NCBI GenBank assembly: GCA_949361645.1
Contig: OX442432.1
Coordinates: forward strand, 4,963,990-5,027,989
Direction: 5' to 3'
Length of the DNA stretch: 64,000 bases
DNA from: Spongilla lacustris
Lineage: Eukaryota > Porifera > Demospongiae > Spongillida > Spongillidae
Of this stretch, positions 35,326 through 46,808 are shown piece by piece (positions within the stretch are counted from its first letter, which is position 1; each line of letters opens with the position of its first letter). The translations under genes and the position numbers were made by a program. The notes beneath the pieces were generated by a model. That model was not told the DNA's origin, searched no databases, and worked only from the letters and a program-made list of their open reading frames with translations.

Positions 35326-35577
35326 CATACATCTACATGTAATATCTTTTCCTGGCCACACACCTCCCCCCCCCCCTCCCCTCCTCCCTAGCAACATACC
35401 TGTCAAAGAGTTCCAGAGGCTGCAATGAGGGGTCGGCAAGCCAAGTGTGCATTTGTATGTAGTAGAAGAGCTTGGTACGGGCAGAGAAGAGGTCCCCAAA
35501 CACAGGCCACAGGGAAGCTCGCATGCATTGGCAGACAAGTCCATGTACCCTGGTATCAATACCACCCTGTGAGTGAG

Positions 35578-35957
35578 GGAGCGAGGGAGGGAGGGAGGGA
35601 GGGAGGGAGGGAGGGAGGGAGGGAGGGAGGGAGGGAGGGAGGGAGGGAGGGAGGGAGGGAGGGAGGGAGGGAGGGAGGGAGGGAGGGAGGGAGGGAGGGA
35701 GGGAGGGAGGGAGGGAGGGAGGGAGGGAGGGAGGGAGGGAGGGAGGGAGGGAGGGAGGGAGGGAGGGAGGGAGGGAGGGAGGGAGGGAGGGAGGGAGGGA
35801 GGGAGGGAGGGAGGGAGGGAGGGAGGGAGGGAGGGAGGGAGGGAGGGAGGGAGGGAGGGAGGGAGGGAGGGAGGGAGGGAGGGAGGGAGGGAGGGAGGGA
35901 GGGAGGGAGGGAGGGAGGGAGGGAGGGAGGGAGGGAGGGAGGGAGGGAGGGAGGGAG
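35578..35957. repeat. Pure GGGA tract of about 375 bp
   Basis: Uninterrupted GGGA (CCCT on the other strand) for more than 90 units, in the intron directly next to the DOC exon 35566-35400. The tract runs almost to the acceptor site and is strongly G-quadruplex-prone. True length in the genome may differ. Confidence 0.98.
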
Positions 35958-36540
35958 AACAATTGTTAGATTCAAGTAACATGGAAGGAGCAGGAAAGGT
36001 GGGGAGTGGTGTGGGAAGATAGAGGTGTGGAAACACGAGGAAGTTAAGTACACACCTACCTGATGACACCTCTTCAGCCTGATCATCACAACAGGGTAGT
36101 GCTTCTTTGCATTGACCAGGAGGTCGTAATATCCAGTGAAAGTCACTGGAATATTAACCTGCAGCCCAGAGCAAACGACCACACACACAAGTCAAGCACA
36201 GACCTGCTCTCACACAAGGATAATCAGCTGATGCCACACCCATACATGCACCACACCCACACCTCATACCGTGCACAGGTCAGTGACTGTCTCGGGGGAA
36301 ATCCCCCCCTGTACCGTGACCTTTTGAGGCATGTAGCTGGAGTCGTTTGCATTAACTTCAAATGCTAGCCTCCTAAAAAAGATCACAACCCATCACAAAG
36401 CAAGCAGACTGGACAATGTGCAATTCTGTGTGTGCAAGGTGTGCATGTGTGTGTGGGGTATGTGTAAACTGGTCAGTTCATAAGTAAGGGCTTGTACTGT
36501 AAAATGTACTAGGTCACCAGCATGTGTGCACACACTTGCA

Positions 36541-36576
36541 TACACACACACACACAAACACACACACACATACACA

Positions 36577-36655
<79 letters not shown>
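36541..36655. repeat. CA microsatellite at a splice donor
   Basis: About 50 CA units. On the gene strand this is a GT repeat whose first GT is the donor of the DOC exon ending at 36654 (ATAAA|GTGTGTG). Confidence 0.95.
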
Positions 36656-37255
36656 TATCACCATCCCATGGTGGAAATGCAGCCTGATCCAGTGGGTTCC
36701 AGAACAGCCTGAGGTTTCCCAGTAGGTGCTACTGTCACCATCAAGAAGCTTCTGCAGCCGAAATGTGTTGCTGGACACCTCAACCTTATCAAACCCACTG
36801 TCCTTGTTCCCAGACTTGAGTGGGCTTCCTGCACACAGCAACAATGGAACACCTACATAACTACATGTACAGTTAACCCTCCCCAGTAAAAAGGTGTGCC
36901 AATGTACCATAGAACAAACATGCCCTAAAGAGAATGCTTTCCAATAGGTGAGCATGCAAGGGCAGTAGCCTACATGTTAGGGGCCTGAACTTAACACTCC
37001 CAAGTGAGCAAAAGAGGACATTGAATACATGTACCTGCAGTACTAGTAGTATTGCAGCAAGGTGAACGATTGGTAACCATGTCAATAGTTTATTTACCTA
37101 TTTACTTATTGTGGGGGTTTTTTAAAGGGAGCTGATAACCGTTGTAAAATAAACAGTATTGTTTTAAAAGATAAGATTGAAATGATATGAATTGTGAACG
37201 AAATCATTATTTATAGAAAGCTACATGTATTGACCATATCAAATGATGCTCAGAG

Positions 37256-37350
37256 CTAGCAAGACAGTTGGGCTAACAGGGCAGCTGGGCTAACAGGACA
37301 GCTGGGCTAACAGGACAGCTGGGCTAACAGGACAGCTGGGCTAAATGGAC
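37256..37350. repeat. 17-bp tandem repeat
   Basis: Five to six copies of GGACAGCTGGGCTAACA in intron sequence, followed by a G run at 37393-37412. Confidence 0.9.
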
Positions 37351-37639
37351 AGCTGACCTGACACAAGGTACATGTGTACAGGGACCTCGAAGGGGGGGGG
37401 GGGGGGGGGGGGAATCCTCACCTGAGCCTGTGGATAGGTACTGCATGAAGGCAGCCAGCTTAGGAATGCACAAGGGTTCCCGGTCCCTTCAAGAATCCAT
37501 ACAGTCTAGTGTCAGCTTCAGTACTCCAGAGAATATGATGGCTAATATCTTGGTATGCAGCTCGGCCCGGGCAACCATATCGCTGCCCCCACATACCTCA
37601 ATAAGATGTATGCAGATCTTGCAGATCTGGAATTGGACA

Positions 37640-37900
37640 AAAGGATGCAAAGTAACATGTACATACACACATGAACATGTACACACTACAGTCACACATG
37701 CATCTACACCTACACACACACCCCTATACACATGTACACACACATGTACACACATGCATCTACACCTACACACACACCCCTATACACAGACACACAAATG
37801 TACACACACATACACGTCACACCCCACAAGCATCCTAAACACATGCATGTACTATACACATGCCCTGCACACCCAGTCCACACAAATACACCTATATGTA
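37640..37900. repeat. CACA/ACATGT-rich low-complexity intron
   Basis: Degenerate ACACATGTACACA and CATGCATCTACACCTACAC words, with a direct repeat of about 63 bp near 37697 and 37754. Noncoding. Confidence 0.8.
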
Positions 37901-38064
37901 GTACACATGCACCCCTCCCCTCCTCCTCCCCATACCTCTTCCTCATCCTTGAACTTTTCCATAGTAGCGGTCATCTGGGCACCAACAGACTCTGCTGCCA
38001 TGACAGCAAGGTTATCAGAGTCCTTTGCAATCTGATTCAAAACTTGGCAGCACAGCAGCTGGAT

Positions 38065-39435
38065 CTACAGAGAACACACCAGTTATTAAGTAACTACAAA
38101 ACTTTCCTCTCTGGCAACATGGCTGGACATCTTGAATGACACTGGTGATTATAAATATTAATTCGTTCATTTAATTCATGTTTCAGAAAAAGTGTAAAGC
38201 ATAGCGAAGAAATAAGGTTGTGGTGCTAGAAGACTTCGACCCATAACTAGCTTGCATGGGTAACAAAATGTCAGGGGGTAGCATCATTGTACGTATAAAT
38301 GCCAATGACAGAGTTTAAGTCTGCTGCAAACTCTATGATTTGATACAAATGCTTATTTCCTTAAGTGCCGACAGCAAGGGACTGCACACTCTGCATCATT
38401 CCTGAACTTTGTGTATCCATTCAAACCACACCTGTTATTACATGCACCTCATTCGATGGTAAAACAATAATGTGGCTTATTCCGATTGCTTTGTGATGTG
38501 TGCTGTTGAGGTTTTTATACTTGCTGATCTCTAAATTTTGGCGCAGACTTTGCTACACATGATTTAAATACCCTTAATCTGTTACCACTGGAGCAATATT
38601 GTACATTGTGCAATGAAGTTTTATTTACTATGGTGGTAGGGGGCATGAAAGAACTAAAGATCTCAAAGGGAGGAGTTGGAAAAAGCATGATACATAGCTT
38701 AAAACAAAAATAAAATTTATGAGTTCTTAAGAATACAATCATTCACCATACCATCTAATTATCTGACCAGCTGTTGTCAATGTACATGTAAGGGTTCCCA
38801 TAAATGACATTCACTTATGTGGTACATCTCATAGCATGTAGCATGTTTATGCAGCTGCTATCATAACCTGTGATTACATCAACTACAAACCTATAAAAAT
38901 TTAAAAGCATCAATCACATGTGCCTATACACGTATGAACTAACCATGGCCACACCCTAATAAGTCCACTGTTCACTTCCACAATGGCACCCTCCACATTT
39001 AGATGTGAGCTCACATTTTAAGCAGCTGATATCCATCATATATTAACGTATTGTGGCTATTGTGCTATTAAGCGCAAATAAACTATGTCCGCCTTCATAC
39101 CCAATTAGTGTGACTTTTTGCAATTACTTAATTACTGCGAACTGTCATCAATAGTATGAATGTCATTTATGGCAACCCTGAGAAATCATTAATTTCTGTC
39201 CCATCAGAGATGATGTTATGAGAATACATAAAAGTGCGGTAAAATGCACTAATTAAAAGCAAAAGGTTGGCATTTTCCCTGAACATCATAGTAAAAACTG
39301 CAGAGCAAGAACAGATAATCAATTGGCTTCGTGCATCAGCACATAAGCACAGAGGTACCCATAAGGAGAATAGCACACAGGTACCCACCCATTAAGGGAG
39401 GACATTCAGACATACATGTACATGTAAGCACAAAC
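38065..39435. other. Intron of the CUL9-like gene
   Basis: A 1.4-kb noncoding stretch between the exons 39547-39436 and 38064-37936. It includes the exact word AAATGACATTCA near 38803 and a complementary TGAATGTCATTTATGG near 39155, suggesting inverted ends of an inserted element of about 0.4 kb. Confidence 0.4.
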
Positions 39436-39558
39436 CTGTTTGTTGCTTTCCTGCAGCCTCATACACTCCAAGAGGGTCCTCAGACCACCCTGAAGCACCA
39501 CCTGAGCCGCTTCCTCTCTCCCTGCAAGCACAAGACACCCGAGAAGACTGCAGAGGAA

Positions 39559-39632
39559 GGTGGAGGTGAGGGGGTGGATGGTGGAGGTGAGGGGGTGGAT
39601 GGTGGAGGTGAGGGAGTGGATGGTGGAGGTAC
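39559..39632. repeat. 24-bp tandem repeat
   Basis: Three copies of GGTGGAGGTGAGGGGGTGGA plus TGGT, just before the 27-bp satellite and next to the acceptor of the exon starting at 39547. Confidence 0.95.
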
Positions 39633-42070
39633 ATGTGTAGCAATATGAACACACTATACATGTGTAGCAATATGAACACACTATACATGTGTAGCAATAT
39701 GAACATACTATACATGTGTAGCAATATGAACACACTATACATGTGTAGCAATATGAACACACTATACATGTGTAGCAATATGAACACACTATACATGTGT
39801 AGCAATATGAACACACTATACATGTGTAGCAATATGAACACACTATACATGTGTAGCAATATGAACACACTATACATGTGTAGCAATATGAACATACTAT
39901 ACATGTGTAGCAATATGAACACACTATACATGTGTAGCAATATGAACACACTATACATGTGTAGCAATATGAACACACTATACATGTGTAGCAATATGAA
40001 CATACTATACATGTGTAGCAATATGAACATACTATACATGTGTAGCAATATGAACACACTATACATGTGTAGCAATATGAACACACTATACATGTGTAGC
40101 AATATGAACACACTATACATGTGTAGCAATATGAACACACTATACATGTGTAGCAATATGAACACACTATACATGTGTAGCAATATGAACACACTATACA
40201 TGTGTAGCAATATGAACACACTATACATGTGTAGCAATATGAACACACTATACATGTGTAGCAATATGAACATACTATACATGTGTAGCAATATGAACAC
40301 ACTATACATGTGTAGCAATATGAACACACTATACATGTGTAGCAATATGAACACACTATACATGTGTAGCAATATGAACACACTATACATGTGTAGCAAT
40401 ATGAACACACTATACATGTGTAGCAATATGAACACACTATACATGTGTAGCAATATGAACATACTATACATGTGTAGCAATATGAACACACTATACATGT
40501 GTAGCAATATGAACACACTATACATGTGTAGCAATATGAACATACTATACATGTGTAGCAATATGAACACACTATACATGTGTAGCAATATGAACACACT
40601 ATACATGTGTAGCAATATGAACACACTATACATGTGTAGCAATATGAACATACTATACATGTGTAGCAATATGAACACACTATACATGTGTAGCAATATG
40701 AACACACTATACATGTGTAGCAATATGAACATACTATACATGTGTAGCAATATGAACATACTATACATGTGTAGCAATATGAACACACTATACATGTGTA
40801 GCAATATGAACACACTATACATGTGTAGCAATATGAACACACTATACATGTGTAGCAATATGAACATACTATACATGTGTAGCAATATGAACACACTATA
40901 CATGTGTAGCAATATGAACACACTATACATGTGTAGCAATATGAACACACTATACATGTGTAGCAATATGAACACACTATACATGTGTAGCAATATGAAC
41001 ACACTATACATGTGTAGCAATATGAACACACTATACATGTGTAGCAATATGAACATACTATACATGTGTAGCAATATGAACACACTATACATGTGTAGCA
41101 ATATGAACACACTATACATGTGTAGCAATATGAACACACTATACATGTGTAGCAATATGAACATACTATACATGTGTAGCAATATGAACACACTATACAT
41201 GTGTAGCAATATGAACACACTATACATGTGTAGCAATATGAACACACTATACATGTGTAGCAATATGAACATACTATACATGTGTAGCAATATGAACACA
41301 CTATACATGTGTAGCAATATGAACACACTATACATGTGTAGCAATATGAACACACTATACATGTGTAGCAATATGAACATACTATACATGTGTAGCAATA
41401 TGAACACACTATACATGTGTAGCAATATGAACACACTATACATGTGTAGCAATATGAACATACTATACATGTGTAGCAATATGAACATACTATACATGTG
41501 TAGCAATATGAACACACTATACATGTGTAGCAATATGAACACACTATACATGTGTAGCAATATGAACATACTATACATGTGTAGCAATATGAACACACTA
41601 TACATGTGTAGCAATATGAACACACTATACATGTGTAGCAATATGAACATACTATACATGTGTAGCAATATGAACACACTATACATGTGTAGCAATATGA
41701 ACATACTATACATGTGTAGCAATATGAACACACTATACATGTGTAGCAATATGAACACACTATACATGTGTAGCAATATGAACATACTATACATGTGTAG
41801 CAATATGAACACACTATACATGTGTAGCAATATGAACATACTATACATGTGTAGCAATATGAACACACTATACATGTGTAGCAATATGAACACACTATAC
41901 ATGTGTAGCAATATGAACACACTATACATGTGTAGCAATATGAACACACTATACATGTGTAGCAATATGAACATACTATACATGTGTAGCAATATGAACA
42001 CACTATACATGTGTAGCAATATGAACACACTATACATGTGTAGCAATATGAACATACTATACATGTGTAA
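39633..42070. repeat. 27-bp minisatellite, about 90 copies
   Basis: Unit ATGTGTAGCAATATGAACAC plus ACTATAC. Copies are identical except for one C/T position (GAACACAC or GAACATAC). The period is a multiple of 3 and lacks stops in several frames, so frames of 820-900 codons are open on both strands; they are not genes. It fills the intron between the CUL9-like exons 42770-42135 and 39547-39436. Confidence 0.99.
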
Positions 42071-42770
42071 CAATATGAACAGCAACACTAGTAATGAATA
42101 CAATTAATTGATAACGCATGCACACTGTACTTACACAACTGTGCTCTCAGAGAGTGACTGTGACCTACACTCCTCCAGGGCCCGGGCGAGGTGGAAAACG
42201 CCGCGCTGTGCGAGGAAGAGTGAGGTGAGCAGAGGAGGCGAGCACACCAGCTGCACAGAGTGGGTGAAGGGGTCCTTCTCGTTGGGGTAGATGATGTCCA
42301 GCAGCCTGGAGAGCGGGTTCTTGTTGAGCAGGTCCTTGGTGTTCCTGAGGGCTCCTATGACCCACGCCACATGCTCCACTGTCTTGGCGCACAGGTCTAG
42401 AGGACCCTCATCGTCCTCACTAACAGTGAGTTCTGTTGAGGGTCCGTCACCATAGGGCAGCCTGAGGCTTGACGAGAGCACGTGACAAAGCGGCTTTTTG
42501 GCGGGAAAGTTTGGAAATCTGTTTTGAGCAGCCTCCAGCAAGCCGTCGATGCTCCAGTCCTTCATGGCCTTGGCAATGGCGTCGTTGAATAGGAGGAGGC
42601 AGAGGAGGATGAACCCATGTTCCACCGCAGTGACACAGTAAATGGATTACCGCATCAAGCAACTTGGTAGAATGTGTAGGAAACGAGTGGTTGACCATCG
42701 TGGGAACAGAAGGTGCACTGTATATCAGTGTAAGGAGGTGGCAGAACAGCTTCTTATACATGTAGCTCAG

Positions 42771-43393
42771 TATCAGTCACATAAATGATGATGTACCACA
42801 ACTCTAAAGATGTACAATCGAGGCATATACTATTCACCTCCTAACAAGTATCAAAGGCAGACGAAAACCCATGCATCAATCGCAGGACTCCTGAGTACTT
42901 ATCAGACACATACATGTACATCAACTGTACACTGTCCTGATTGTCCTAGCATCCTCTGTGTTTGGAACTCTGTGTTTGGAACTCTGTGTTTGGAACTCTG
43001 TGTTTCCTCTGTGTTTGGAACTCCTCTCAAAGCCAGTAGCCCATACAATGCACTTGTTTGTGCTAAGTGCATCATCATGTGGCTGACAACGTCAGCCAGT
43101 ACATGGTGTCAGTGCTGCCGCTTAGAAACGCCCGTGTCTCCCTCAGAAGTGAAATGTGCTCCAGAATTAATACTGCTGCTTCTGAGTGATGTGATGGCTC
43201 ACTGCGTAGCCAGTACATTTGAAGTTGATCTCCCTACCAGAAGTGAAATGCATATGGCAGTGGATGTAGCAGTCCTCCTAGCTGATGAGTGCCTCTTGCA
43301 AGTCCCTACCTGTGGAACAGTTAGGTTTGTCAACTATTCTTTTTTTAGTTAATAGTATTTTCTAACATGAGGTAATTACAGGATTTGGCCTAC
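42771..43393. other. Upstream of the first visible CUL9-like exon
   Basis: A plus-strand frame open from 42810 to 43352 shows no recognisable domain and includes a TGTTTGGAACTC tandem repeat (42957-43025, four to five copies). I do not count it as a gene. Earlier CUL9-like exons were not found. Confidence 0.4.
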
Positions 43394-43401
43394 TTGGGGA
43401 G

Positions 43402-44214
43402 CATTGTTTTCAGCGGATCACTTTAGGCGGGTACGGGTCGAGTTTTGCGGATCTGGGTACGGATATTAGTTTAATGGTTAAGGATGCGAGTCGGGATCGT
43501 TATGAATAATATGTTTCCGATCCTGATCCGCGATGAGATGCTTTTTAGCCCGGAATCATATCCAGATTAGCGCAAAACTTATCCATGTCAACACATGCGT
43601 TGTTAATACATTTATGCATGTGTAATGGATGTCTTGGATGATGATGATGATCTTGCTGGCTACGACTCTAGTTGGTTTGCAGGCAAGTGGGCGGCGTCGA
43701 ATAGCTCCGGTTTGCCACCTATCTCCCCGAATAGCTCCGGTTTGCCACCAATGCCCCCGAATAGCTCTGTAACTCGAGCTCTTTGCGCAATCCCGCCTCC
43801 CATGGGAACTGTATTCAATCCTTTTACTTGCTGCTATAATGCATTGTTTATTTGGCTTTTCATTTTCTAGTAAACTATATGTACCATAGAGTACCCCACC
43901 TCCAAAAAAATGCCTTGTTACCAAGCCTTGTACGATATGTACCGATCATTCGCGGATAAATTGATCCGCATCCGCTTTAAAATAAGAATTCAACTCTGTG
44001 TTGGAACTATTATGACTCATATGTAATTCATTGTGTATGTCACGTGATTAAAGAACAGTAGAAAAACGTGTTCGATTGAGTACCTTTGCGATAGTCAGTT
44101 CGTAGTTTATTACACTCTGATCCTGATCCTGTATCTAATTGGCCCAGCATTTATCCGGATCCGCAATTATCCGTATTGATCCACACCCAGATCCACGATC
44201 CACTGAAAACAATG
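43402..44214. mobile_element. hAT-type non-autonomous element, 813 bp
   Basis: Terminal inverted repeats CATTGTTTTCAGCGGATC (43402) and GATCCACTGAAAACAATG (ending 44214) are flanked by an exact 8-bp direct repeat, TTGGGGAG (43394-43401, 44215-44222). CA...TG ends and an 8-bp duplication are characteristic of hAT elements. Many GGATC/GATCC words lie near both ends. An internal open frame at 43625-43870 has a run of Asp and Ser/Pro repeats but no transposase motif. Confidence 0.88.
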
Positions 44215-44222
44215 TTGGGGAG

Positions 44223-44821
44223 CATGCAAAGTTCAGCGGGTTCACCATACCAGTACCACACCATGAATGACAAGCTCTAACGACTTGTGTCCATATAGTA
44301 AAGCACCACTTTCTAACACTTAGTACAACACATCACTTCAGTTGTACCATCACCCAAAAAGATAAAACAATAACAACTCTTTATCAATGCTCGAAAACCG
44401 CTAAAAAAAATGGCTAGTTTTGTTCGTGTATAACTTCGCAAAAATTATCGTTCTCGATTAGCCTACACAAAAAAAACGGTACACACATGCCTTAGCTGTA
44501 CCTTCCTGGTTTTTCGGTGTTTCTTGCTGGAGGTCGTGGGAAATCCATTCTTTCTGAGGGGTGTTCTTTTGAGGTAGGTCGTTGTCGAAGGCCACAGTTC
44601 TTCGTGGGAGTGCGGCCCGAGCACGGGATTAGCACCATACAAAGTGCACAGGTAACAGCACTACACCGTGCAATAAAATTGTCTAGGACATGTGTTTTGC
44701 TGTACATTCCAAAGGTCATTTCGTTGTCGGGGTGGTTGCTAAGGGGTGACGCAAGTACGTTTCAATATTACTTTTCTAAACCTATAGTTTCCAATGTTTC
44801 AATGGAATTGAACAACCCGTG
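44223..44821. other. Intergenic stretch
   Basis: Open frames on both strands at 44490-44820, but no domain recognised and no splice support. Confidence 0.3.
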
Positions 44822-45091
44822 AAGTATGAATTCACAACTGCTCAATAGGCTTTTGTATATTTTATAAATAGTTGAGTACAGCTAGAGTGATTTGGGGTGG
44901 AAAACCCTCCAAGGACCAGTAAGCGTCCAAGGACCAGGGAAAACCCACCCCCCTTACAACTGAGTTGTCGGTATGAAACTCAGTGTACATGTAAGGAGGA
45001 AGCGTCCAAAGACCAGGGAAAACCCACCCCCCCTTACAACTGAGTTGTCGGTATGAAACTCAGTGTACATGTAAGGAGGACCAGGGAAAAC

Positions 45092-45291
45092 NNNNNNNNN
45101 NNNNNNNNNNNNNNNNNNNNNNNNNNNNNNNNNNNNNNNNNNNNNNNNNNNNNNNNNNNNNNNNNNNNNNNNNNNNNNNNNNNNNNNNNNNNNNNNNNNN
45201 NNNNNNNNNNNNNNNNNNNNNNNNNNNNNNNNNNNNNNNNNNNNNNNNNNNNNNNNNNNNNNNNNNNNNNNNNNNNNNNNNNNNNNNNNNN
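45092..45291. other. Assembly gap of 200 N
   Basis: Exactly 200 N, a default gap size, at the point where copy 2 of the duplication should contain sequence equivalent to about 27.8-28.8 kb. Confidence 1.
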
Positions 45292-46808
45292 CATAGCAAG
45301 TGGCATAAGGATTGTGTGTGTGGGCGGGGTGAAACGGTGGTCTGTTTATGCACAAGTCCATCACACCTTCAGTGGTTGGCAGTTTTAATCTCTTATCGTA
45401 TATTCAGGCTGACTTGGCTTGTAAGTGTGCTCTAATGCTTGTACCTAAGATCTATAACCATTTGCATCCATAGCACAATGTTTGGGGGGTGTGGTGAGTA
45501 CCTTCCCATTCAGTGGCCAGGGAGGATGCAAGATGTCACTAATGGTTTGTGCATGCGTGGTTGTGAATTGTCTTGTCAGTCAATTTAACTAACCTTATTT
45601 TTAGGGTTCACATGTGCAAATCTATTATTAGTGTCCCTATTTAATGCTCACCCCATCAGCCGCAGGCTATTGCTCCATTTCCATCTGCTCCGCTAAATTT
45701 GGGTGCTGAACACTCTCTGTGTCCCAAGTATTCTCCTTAAAAGCAGTCCTGGTGGGGCAGGGGGTGAGGCAGGGGGAGGGGCAGGGGGAGTTCTTGATCA
45801 GCTCCTTCACCTGCCATGCCTCAGCTTTGCTTCAAGATGGTCTTCCAACTCATCTACTCCAACTCCTCCCGCTCCTTAAGGCTTTCTCACAAAGCCGGTC
45901 ATGGTCTTCTGTATGGTCTGCTGCTCCGCATGGAGCTGGGCGTGGCAAAGAGGTGTGGCATGATTAAAAGGTTGTGTTACTGGTATGTGGCAACCTGACA
46001 GCTGCTATAAAAAGCAAAGCATTTTGTATGCCAACACAAAGCATGCTTAACTAACTTTAATAACTACGTATACTGACCTATTCATGTACTTACACCCTAT
46101 AGTAACCTGTTTAGGGTGTAGGTCATAACAGGTCATAACTGGGTCCAGTTATGACCTGTTATGACCTACACCCTAATCAGGTCATATCTGCCCAGTCATG
46201 ACCTCCTAATCAGGTCACCCTGGCCCAGTACTTTTTTTTTTCTTAACGCGCAATTATAAAAATAAAATTAATAGGAACAAAAATTAGGGCGCGGACTTAA
46301 TATAAAAAGCAGTTATTTGTAAGTCAAACCTGCATCATGGGAGGATGAGAGGCGGGCCCAAACCCTTATTTTGCCAAACTCCTCGGGTGAAAAATCACCA
46401 ATCTTTGCAGGGGATTGAACTGTGTGCCCAGTGATTCAGAACCACTGGTTTTAGCGTTGAACCAAATTACTCATCATGAATATGATATGCTAAAAGAGCT
46501 TTTAACCAACATCATATCATGTAGGAGACCTACATGTATGCTATATATATCATTATGCAGGAATCCCTCTTGCATGGCAATCATCTTCAGTCATATCCTC
46601 AACCACAAAAATTCATATTGTAGTTTTAATTAAATGTACGACCGCAACCAGGCCAGCAGCCAAAAGTGTCTATACTTCCACCCTTTAATCTTACTGCCAT
46701 TGTGTAGATCTGTCGAATACGACATCATATGAAATCAATGATATATTTGGTTAGAATGAGGGGAAAAAGGCACAACAAAAAGGAGATAAAAGTGTGATGA
46801 GGGAGCCA

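Larger units (their letters stand above)
33281..42770 (-). pseudogene. CUL7/CUL9 (PARC)-like ARM and DOC segment, lacking cullin/RBR
   Basis: Exons in translation order: about 42770-42135, 39547-39436, 38064-37936, 37626-37422, 36828-36654, 36372-36270, 36158-36060, 35566-35400, 33414-33281; phases join throughout. The first exons are helical, ARM-like (VVLLGCLVLAGREEAAQVVL, IQLLCCQVLNQIAKDSDNLA). A DOC/APC10 domain follows: GFDKVEVSSNTFRLQKLLDG, DSSTYWETSGCSGTHWIRLH, NDSSYMPQKVTVQGG, YYDLLVNAKKHYPVVMIRLK, GGIDTRVHGL, WPVFGDLFSARTKLFYYIQM, RLNVIITHEQAFADSYLW, RCLGQACRVSLITPLIQ. These match human CUL9 around its DOC domain in order. CUL9 is a large cullin-RING/RBR ubiquitin-ligase scaffold; DOC mediates substrate or partner binding. 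Lesions: the frame changes within exon 1 near 42633; TGA at 37491-37489 in exon 4, unless an intron from 37596 skips it; the last exon ends in phase 1 with no partner. Confidence 0.8.

Noticed and set aside
35062..36188. Long PSLPPSLP and REGG-repeat frames
   Set aside because: Translation of the GGGA/CCCT tract inside an intron.
39633..42070. CRISPR-like regular repeat array
   Set aside because: Units are directly adjacent with no unique spacers, and the DNA is eukaryotic; it is a minisatellite.
39392..42107. Frames of 824-903 codons on both strands
   Set aside because: They are products of a 27-bp satellite whose period is divisible by three; repeats of nine residues only, in several frames at once.
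42810..43352. Plus-strand 180-codon frame upstream of the CUL9-like exons
   Set aside because: No recognisable domain, contains a TGTTTGGAACTC tandem repeat, no splice or homology support.
45092..45291. Frames running through N
   Set aside because: Unknown bases; no evidence for coding.
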